Origin: Microbacterium sp. SMR1
Lineage (GTDB): Bacteria; Actinomycetota; Actinomycetes; Actinomycetales; Microbacteriaceae
Assembly (NCBI RefSeq): GCF_003289625.1
Contig: NZ_QMBN01000002.1
Span: 952,610 to 1,016,609, forward strand
Direction: 5' to 3'
Length of the DNA: 64,000 bases
The position numbers were made by a program, and so were the translations under genes. The notes under the pieces are model-generated. The model was not told the DNA's origin, did not search any database, and worked only from the letters and a program-made list of their open reading frames with translations. Positions 59,463-64,000 of this stretch are shown in pieces; within the stretch, counting starts at the first letter, position 1, and each line of letters starts with the position of its first letter.

Positions 59463-61516
59463 GCGCCGAGAACCTCACCGACGAGGAGCGCGCCGAGCTC
59501 GAGCTCGCGGAACAGGCTCGTCAGAACTCCGGCAGCTGGGACAGTGTCGCTCCCGGCAAGGCGGCGAAGTTCGGGCCGAGCTTCCTGCGGATGATCGGTC
59601 TGCTGCGCCCCTATGCCCTCGTGTTCGGTCTCATGACGGTTCTCGGTGCCGTCGGCGTGGTTCTCGCCGTCCTCGCCCCGCGCGTGCTCGGCGATGCCAC
59701 CAACCTCATCTTCGAGGGCGTCGTCTCCGCGAACCTCGGCTCGCAATTCCCCCCGGGTACGAGCCAGGAGGACGTCGTCGCGGCGCTCAACGCCGCGGGG
59801 CAGACGGACGTCGCCAACATCGTCGGGGCGATGCAGAACTTCCAGGTGGGCGCGGGCGTCGACTTCGACCGGCTGAAGTGGGTGGTCGTCACCGTCCTCG
59901 CGATCTACGTCGGCTCCGCCGTGCTGACCTGGCTGCAGGGCTTCGTGATCAACATCATCATGGTGCGGACGATGTGGCGACTGCGCGAGTCGGTCGAGGC
60001 GAAGATCAACCGGCTGCCGCTGTCGTACTTCGACCGGGTCCAGCGCGGCGAGCTGATCTCGCGGGTCACGAACGACATCGACAACATCACGCAGACGATG
60101 CAGCAGTCTCTCTCGACTGCGCTCACGAGCGTGCTGACGGTGGTCGGCGTGCTGTTCATGATGTTCTCGATCTCGTGGCAGCTGGCGCTCGTGGCGCTCG
60201 TCTCGCTGCCGCTCATGGCCGTGATCTTCGGTGTCATCGGGCCGCGGTCGCAGAAGGCCTTCGCGGTGCAGTGGCGCAAGGTCGGCCGCTTGAACGCTCG
60301 TGTCGAGGAGTCGTTCTCGGGGCACGCCCTCGTCCGCGTGTACGGTCGCGAGCGAGACGCCCGCGAGAAGTTCGAGGCCGAGAACGACGAGCTCTTCGAA
60401 GCAGCCTTCAAGGCGCAGTTCCTCTCGGGCCTCATCATGCCGGGCATGACCTTCATCGGGAACCTCACGTACGTCGGCATCGCGGTCCTCGGCGGTCTGA
60501 TGGTCGCCTCGGGCCAGCTGCGACTCGGCGACGTGCAGGCGTTCATCCAGTACTCGCAGCAGTTCACCCAGCCGCTGTCGGAGCTCGGCGGCATGGCCGC
60601 CGTCGTGCAGTCGGGCACGGCTTCCGCTGAGCGGGTGTTCGAGCTCCTCGACGAGGACGAGCAGGACCCCGACGCTCCCGATGTCGAGCCGGCGCGCGGA
60701 GGCCGCGGCGTGATCGAGTTCGAGCATGTCCGCTTCGCCTACTCTCCCGAGAAGCCCCTCATCACCGACCTGACCTTTCGCGTCGAGCCTGGCCAGACGG
60801 TCGCCATCGTCGGTCCGACCGGGGCCGGCAAGACCACGCTCGTCAATCTCCTCATGCGTTTCTACGAGCTCGACGGCGGCCGTATCCTCCTCGACGGTCA
60901 GGACATCTCCGAGCTGTCCCGAGACGACGTGCGCTCGCGCACCGGGATGGTGCTGCAAGACCCCTGGCTCTTCGCCGGCACGATCCGCGACAACATCCGC
61001 TACGGCCGCGAGAGCGCGACCGACGACGAGATCGTCGAGGCGGCGATCGCGACGCGTGTCGACCGCTTCGTGCATTCGCTGCCCGACGGGTACGACACCG
61101 TCCTCGACGAGGATGCCGCGAACGTCTCGGCCGGCGAGAAGCAGCTCATCACGATCGCGCGCGCGTTCGTGGCGCAGCCCGCGGTGCTCATCCTCGACGA
61201 GGCGACGAGCTCCGTCGACACGCGAACCGAGCTGCTGCTGCAGCAGGCCATGTCGGCGCTGCGCGAGGGGCGGACCTCCTTCGTCATCGCGCATCGGCTG
61301 TCGACGATTCGCGATGCCGACCTCATCCTCGTGATGGAGCACGGCGACATCGTCGAGAAGGGCTCGCACGACGAGCTGATCGCGGCTCGGGGCGCCTACT
61401 GGCGTCTGTACCAATCGCAGTTCGAGCAGGCGGCGACGGAGCAGCCGGATTCGGTCGCCGAGCTCGGCGGAGCCGAGGATGCCGCGGGCGGCCGGCCGGT
61501 CTCGGCCGATCGGTAG
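59459..61516 (+). CDS. Heterodimeric ABC exporter subunit 2
   Basis: 685 residues from an ATG overlapping subunit 1; the frame is open for nearly 1.8 kb upstream only as a shadow. The transmembrane domain has an extra outer loop (about residues 80-140). The ATPase has Walker A GPTGAGKTTLVNL, Walker B VLILDEATSSVD with the catalytic Glu, and an unusual signature NVSAGEKQLITIARAF. The consensus Glu here combines with the consensus signature of subunit 1 to give one competent ATP site, as expected of a heterodimer. An acidic tail ends the protein. Confidence 0.94.
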   Translation: MSAENLTDEERAELELAEQARQNSGSWDSVAPGKAAKFGPSFLRMIGLLRPYALVFGLMTVLGAVGVVLAVLAPRVLGDATNLIFEGVVSANLGSQFPPGTSQEDVVAALNAAGQTDVANIVGAMQNFQVGAGVDFDRLKWVVVTVLAIYVGSAVLTWLQGFVINIIMVRTMWRLRESVEAKINRLPLSYFDRVQRGELISRVTNDIDNITQTMQQSLSTALTSVLTVVGVLFMMFSISWQLALVALVSLPLMAVIFGVIGPRSQKAFAVQWRKVGRLNARVEESFSGHALVRVYGRERDAREKFEAENDELFEAAFKAQFLSGLIMPGMTFIGNLTYVGIAVLGGLMVASGQLRLGDVQAFIQYSQQFTQPLSELGGMAAVVQSGTASAERVFELLDEDEQDPDAPDVEPARGGRGVIEFEHVRFAYSPEKPLITDLTFRVEPGQTVAIVGPTGAGKTTLVNLLMRFYELDGGRILLDGQDISELSRDDVRSRTGMVLQDPWLFAGTIRDNIRYGRESATDDEIVEAAIATRVDRFVHSLPDGYDTVLDEDAANVSAGEKQLITIARAFVAQPAVLILDEATSSVDTRTELLLQQAMSALREGRTSFVIAHRLSTIRDADLILVMEHGDIVEKGSHDELIAARGAYWRLYQSQFEQAATEQPDSVAELGGAEDAAGGRPVSADR

Positions 61517-61559
61517 TCTGAACGAGGCGGATCTGCGCCCGACGCGAGAGAAGGCAGAG

Positions 61560-62405
61560 TTGAGCGGTTCGACGCCTCCGGGCTGGTACGACGACGGGCA
61601 CGGCGCACTGCGATGGTGGGACGGCTCGCGGTGGACCGAGCACACGCACGCCCCCGTCGAGCCCGAGCCGGAGGCCGAGTCTCAGCCCGAAGAACCGCCG
61701 GCCGTGACGGAGGCCTCCCTCGCCGAGAGCCAGCACGGGGTCGCGGCATCCGACACGGCGTCGCCGACCGACGCGCTGCCGCCGATCCCGCCGTCGCCGG
61801 GAGGGTTCGCGCCGGTGTATCCCGGCGCGCATCCGTCGATCGCGACAGCGGCCGTGACCGGCGCCGTCGGCGAAACCGACGCAGCGCCTGCCCGCCGTTC
61901 CCGGCTCTGGATCGTCTTCGTCGCGCTCGGCGTCGTCCTCGTCGGGCTCGTCGTCCTCGCCGCCGTGTTCATTCCGCGCTTCATCGTGGGGATCCTGGAT
62001 CCGAGCAGCGATCGCCCCGGTGCGACTGCGGTCCAGGGGGCCGATCTGCGGGCGGCCGAAGACATCGTCGACGCGTACGACGACGCATGGGACGAGATGG
62101 ACTGCGCGGCCTACCAGGCCATCCTGACTCCCGAGTTCCTCGCGAGCGGCGGACTGTCCGACTGCGCGGACTTCGCCCAGGCGGCCCGCGAGTTCAACAA
62201 CTCGGTCGAGGACTACGAGGTGAGCTTCATCTCGACGACCCGAGAAGGAGACACCATCTACGTCGAAACCGTCGAGACCTTCACGCAGACGGCGGACGCC
62301 GCCGGTGCTCCACTCGAGAACCCCGTTCCCGCGAGCTTCTCAGCGCTTTACACGCTCGTTCCGGGTGGCTCCGGCTGGCTCATCGACGATTACGTCGAGC
62401 AGTGA
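61560..62405 (+). CDS. DUF2510 domain membrane protein
   Basis: 281 residues from a TTG behind GAGAAGG. The frame is open upstream into the exporter gene without a better start. N-terminal DUF2510 motif: PPGWYDDGHGALRWWDGSRWTEHTH (about 5-30). A Glu/Pro-rich linker, one membrane helix (about 118-143) and an outer domain follow. The outer domain resembles a lumazine/NTF2-like cone (EDIVDAYDDAWDEMDCAAYQAILTPEFLAS) with two cysteines. Same design as the gene at 25375. It overlaps the next gene. Confidence 0.82.
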   Translation: MSGSTPPGWYDDGHGALRWWDGSRWTEHTHAPVEPEPEAESQPEEPPAVTEASLAESQHGVAASDTASPTDALPPIPPSPGGFAPVYPGAHPSIATAAVTGAVGETDAAPARRSRLWIVFVALGVVLVGLVVLAAVFIPRFIVGILDPSSDRPGATAVQGADLRAAEDIVDAYDDAWDEMDCAAYQAILTPEFLASGGLSDCADFAQAAREFNNSVEDYEVSFISTTREGDTIYVETVETFTQTADAAGAPLENPVPASFSALYTLVPGGSGWLIDDYVEQ

Positions 62406-63241
62406 TGGTCGAGCGTGGTGCGCGCCGGAGCGCGCGGTTCTATCTGGCGTGTGCCGGGGTCGGGCTCGCGGCCGGCCTGTTGTCGGGACTGTTCGGCGTC
62501 GGCGGCGGAACGGTCATCGTCCCGCTCCTGGTGCTGCTGCTCGGATTCGATCAGCGGCTGGCTGCCGGAACCTCCCTCGCCGCGATCGTCCCCACGGCCT
62601 CGGTCGGCGTCATCTCCTACGCCCTCACCGGATCCGTCGCCTGGGTCCCGGCCATCATCCTCGCCGCGGGTGCCGTGATCGGCGCACAGATCGGCAGCTG
62701 GCTGCTGGCCAAGATCCCGCAGAACGCGCTGCGGTGGGGCTTCGTCGGGTTCCTCGTCGTGGTCATCGTGATGCTCTTCATCGTGGTGCCCTCGCGTGAC
62801 GCGGTACTCGAGCTGAACTGGGGCGTCGGTATCGGGCTCGCCGGGCTCGGGCTTTTCACGGGGATCATGGCCGGCCTGCTCGGTGTGGGCGGGGGCGTGA
62901 TCGTCGTTCCGGCGCTGATGTTCCTCTTCGGCACGAGCGACCTCATCGCGAAGGGCACCTCGCTCCTGATGATGATCCCGACCGCGATCTCGGGAACCGT
63001 CGGCAACGCTCGGCGACGCAACGTCGACCTCGTCGCGGCCCTCGTCGTCGGGCTCGCCGCGTGTACAACCACGGCGCTGGGGGCGTGGATCGCGACGCTG
63101 CTGAACCCGCTGACGGCCAACATCCTCTTCGCCGCGTTCCTCACCTTCATCGCGTCTCAGATGGCGATCCGCGCCGTGAAGGCGCACCGGGCGGCACGCG
63201 CGACGAAGCGGGCCGCGCAGCCGTCGGGGGGCCACCGGTAG
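62405..63241 (+). CDS. TauE/SafE family sulfite/anion exporter
   Basis: 278 residues from the ATG at 62405; an adjacent GTG at 62402 overlaps the previous stop and is equally possible. Eight membrane helices are arranged in two repeats, each with the family's glycine motif: LSGLFGVGGGTVIVPLLVLLLGF and MAGLLGVGGGVIVVPALMFLFG. TauE/SafE proteins export sulfite, sulfoacetate or related organosulfur anions. The substrate here is unknown. Confidence 0.92.
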   Translation: MVERGARRSARFYLACAGVGLAAGLLSGLFGVGGGTVIVPLLVLLLGFDQRLAAGTSLAAIVPTASVGVISYALTGSVAWVPAIILAAGAVIGAQIGSWLLAKIPQNALRWGFVGFLVVVIVMLFIVVPSRDAVLELNWGVGIGLAGLGLFTGIMAGLLGVGGGVIVVPALMFLFGTSDLIAKGTSLLMMIPTAISGTVGNARRRNVDLVAALVVGLAACTTTALGAWIATLLNPLTANILFAAFLTFIASQMAIRAVKAHRAARATKRAAQPSGGHR

Positions 63242-63244
63242 AAT
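63239..63244 (+). promoter_or_regulatory. Leaderless -10 box (TAGAAT)
   Basis: TAGAAT, overlapping the exporter stop, lies 6 nt before the GTG at 63251. Confidence 0.55.
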
Positions 63245-63250
63245 CGGACG

Positions 63251-63700
63251 GTGTCCGTGAACCCCGATCTGGTCGACCGCGCCTTCGCGCCGACCGCCCC
63301 GTACCTCGTGGGTCGCGAAAAGGTGCGCGAGTTCGCCCGCGCCGTCTTCGCGACCGATCCGCAGCACACCGACCCCGAAGCGGCACGTGCGCTGGGTCAC
63401 GCCGACGTGGTCGCTCCGCCGACTTTCGCCATGGTGATCCAGGACCTCACGCTGCAGCAGCTCCTGGGCGAGCCCGACTCGGGCATCGCCCTCGAGCGGA
63501 CGGTGCACGCCGAGCAGCGGTTCCGCTACACGCGCCCGATCGTCGCGGGCGATGAGCTCACCGCGCAGCTCACCGTCACCGGCATCCGTGCCTTCGGCAA
63601 GGGGGCGATGGTGACGAGCGAGGCGGATATCCGCGACGTCGCCGGTGACCACGTCGTGACCGCCGTCTCCGTGCTGCTGGTCGGGGGAGAGGACGCATGA
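63251..63700 (+). CDS. MaoC-like dehydratase subunit (HadA-type FAS1 dehydratase domain)
   Basis: 149 residues, leaderless GTG start. It has a hot-dog fold with VAPPTFAMVIQDL and QRFRYTRPIVAGDELTAQLTVTGI, typical of the non-catalytic HadA/HadC-type partner with the N-terminal MaoC dehydratase fold. It overlaps the next gene by 4 nt (ATGA). Together they should form a 3-hydroxyacyl dehydratase, for fatty acid or related chain elongation. In Microbacteriaceae this pair often precedes murB. Confidence 0.9.
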   Translation: MSVNPDLVDRAFAPTAPYLVGREKVREFARAVFATDPQHTDPEAARALGHADVVAPPTFAMVIQDLTLQQLLGEPDSGIALERTVHAEQRFRYTRPIVAGDELTAQLTVTGIRAFGKGAMVTSEADIRDVAGDHVVTAVSVLLVGGEDA

Positions 63701-64000
63701 GCGATCTGACTGTCGGGTCCGTCGTCGCCGAACGCACCGTCGAGCTCACGCGCGAGTCGCTCGTACGGTATGCCGGGGCATCGGGCGACTTCAATCCCAT
63801 CCACTACCGCGACGACGTCGCGGCACGCGTCGGCCTGCCCGGTGTGCTCGCCCACGGAATGCTGACGATGGGGCTGGCCGTCGAGACGATCGTGGAGTGG
63901 CTCGGCGACAGCGGCCGCATCGTCGAGTACGGCGTGCGTTTCACCCGCCCTGTCGTCGTCGATGCTGAGACCGGCGCGACTCTCACCGTCGTCGCGAAGG
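63697..64000 (+). CDS. MaoC family dehydratase subunit (HadB-type), 3' truncated
   Basis: 101 codons to the window end, so it is incomplete. The catalytic hydratase-2 motif is present: YAGASGDFNPIHYRDDVAARVGLPGVLAHGMLTMG, with Asp and His as the active pair. It is the catalytic partner of the preceding subunit, whose stop it overlaps. The remaining 35-40 residues lie outside the window. Confidence 0.92.
   Translation, partial: MSDLTVGSVVAERTVELTRESLVRYAGASGDFNPIHYRDDVAARVGLPGVLAHGMLTMGLAVETIVEWLGDSGRIVEYGVRFTRPVVVDAETGATLTVVAK

Noticed and set aside
57680-61516. A single 1278-codon frame spanning both ABC exporter genes
   Set aside because: Its first part is out of frame with subunit 1, which has clear motifs; the genuine gene begins at the ATG overlapping subunit 1 at 59459.

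Overview
The window is about 70% G+C, densely coded and typical of an actinobacterium. The complete menaquinone pathway, the many leaderless promoters and the protein families point to Microbacteriaceae, most likely Microbacterium or a close relative. This is an inference from gene content; no 16S rRNA gene is present.

Layout. 1-375 is the 3' end of ccsB (cytochrome c biogenesis). It is followed by an array of six hairpin repeats with an 83-84 bp period (about 404-870). 919-6535 holds a YhgE/Pip protein and an MMPL transporter with a degenerate ABC-ATPase-like tail, divergent from a TetR regulator with two operator palindromes. 6554-17005 is the menaquinone cluster: menC, menB, menE, menA, menD, menF, menG and a polyprenyl diphosphate synthase, with small accessory genes between them. 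17059-28452 carries a ferredoxin-NADP reductase, a four-gene sugar ABC importer, a hydrolase, a YajQ protein, DUF2510 and metallopeptidase membrane proteins and an FBP zinc protein. It ends at tRNA-Tyr.

From about 28.7 to 46.4 kb the content is accessory and is the most interesting part of the window. First comes a minimal class III (SapB/AmfS-like) lanthipeptide cassette: lanKC, a 38-residue precursor, and a divergent atypical LuxR-type response regulator resembling RamR/AmfR. Next are a sortase-anchored thioester-domain surface protein and a two-component system with a membrane protein. After that is a probable circular (head-to-tail) bacteriocin locus. Its control module is a PadR regulator, a HAAS membrane protein, a 24-residue peptide and a histidine kinase on one strand, with a response regulator on the other. 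This is followed by a 102-residue precursor of uberolysin/carnocyclin type, a small membrane protein, a SpoIIM/DUF95 protein, and two ABC ATPases with two permeases.

46441-64000 returns to core-type genes: an inositol monophosphatase, an M23 peptidase, tRNA-Thr and tRNA-Met, a CYP152-like P450, a DUF368 polyprenyl-phosphate transporter, a GH15 hydrolase, an SMP-30 protein, an SDR, ohrR-ohr, a small alarmone synthetase, a heterodimeric ABC exporter, a DUF2510 protein, a TauE/SafE exporter and two MaoC-type dehydratase subunits, the last cut by the window end.

Across the window a TAGNNT box lies exactly 6 nt before many start codons on both strands, as expected for leaderless mRNAs. This pattern also helps to fix several starts.
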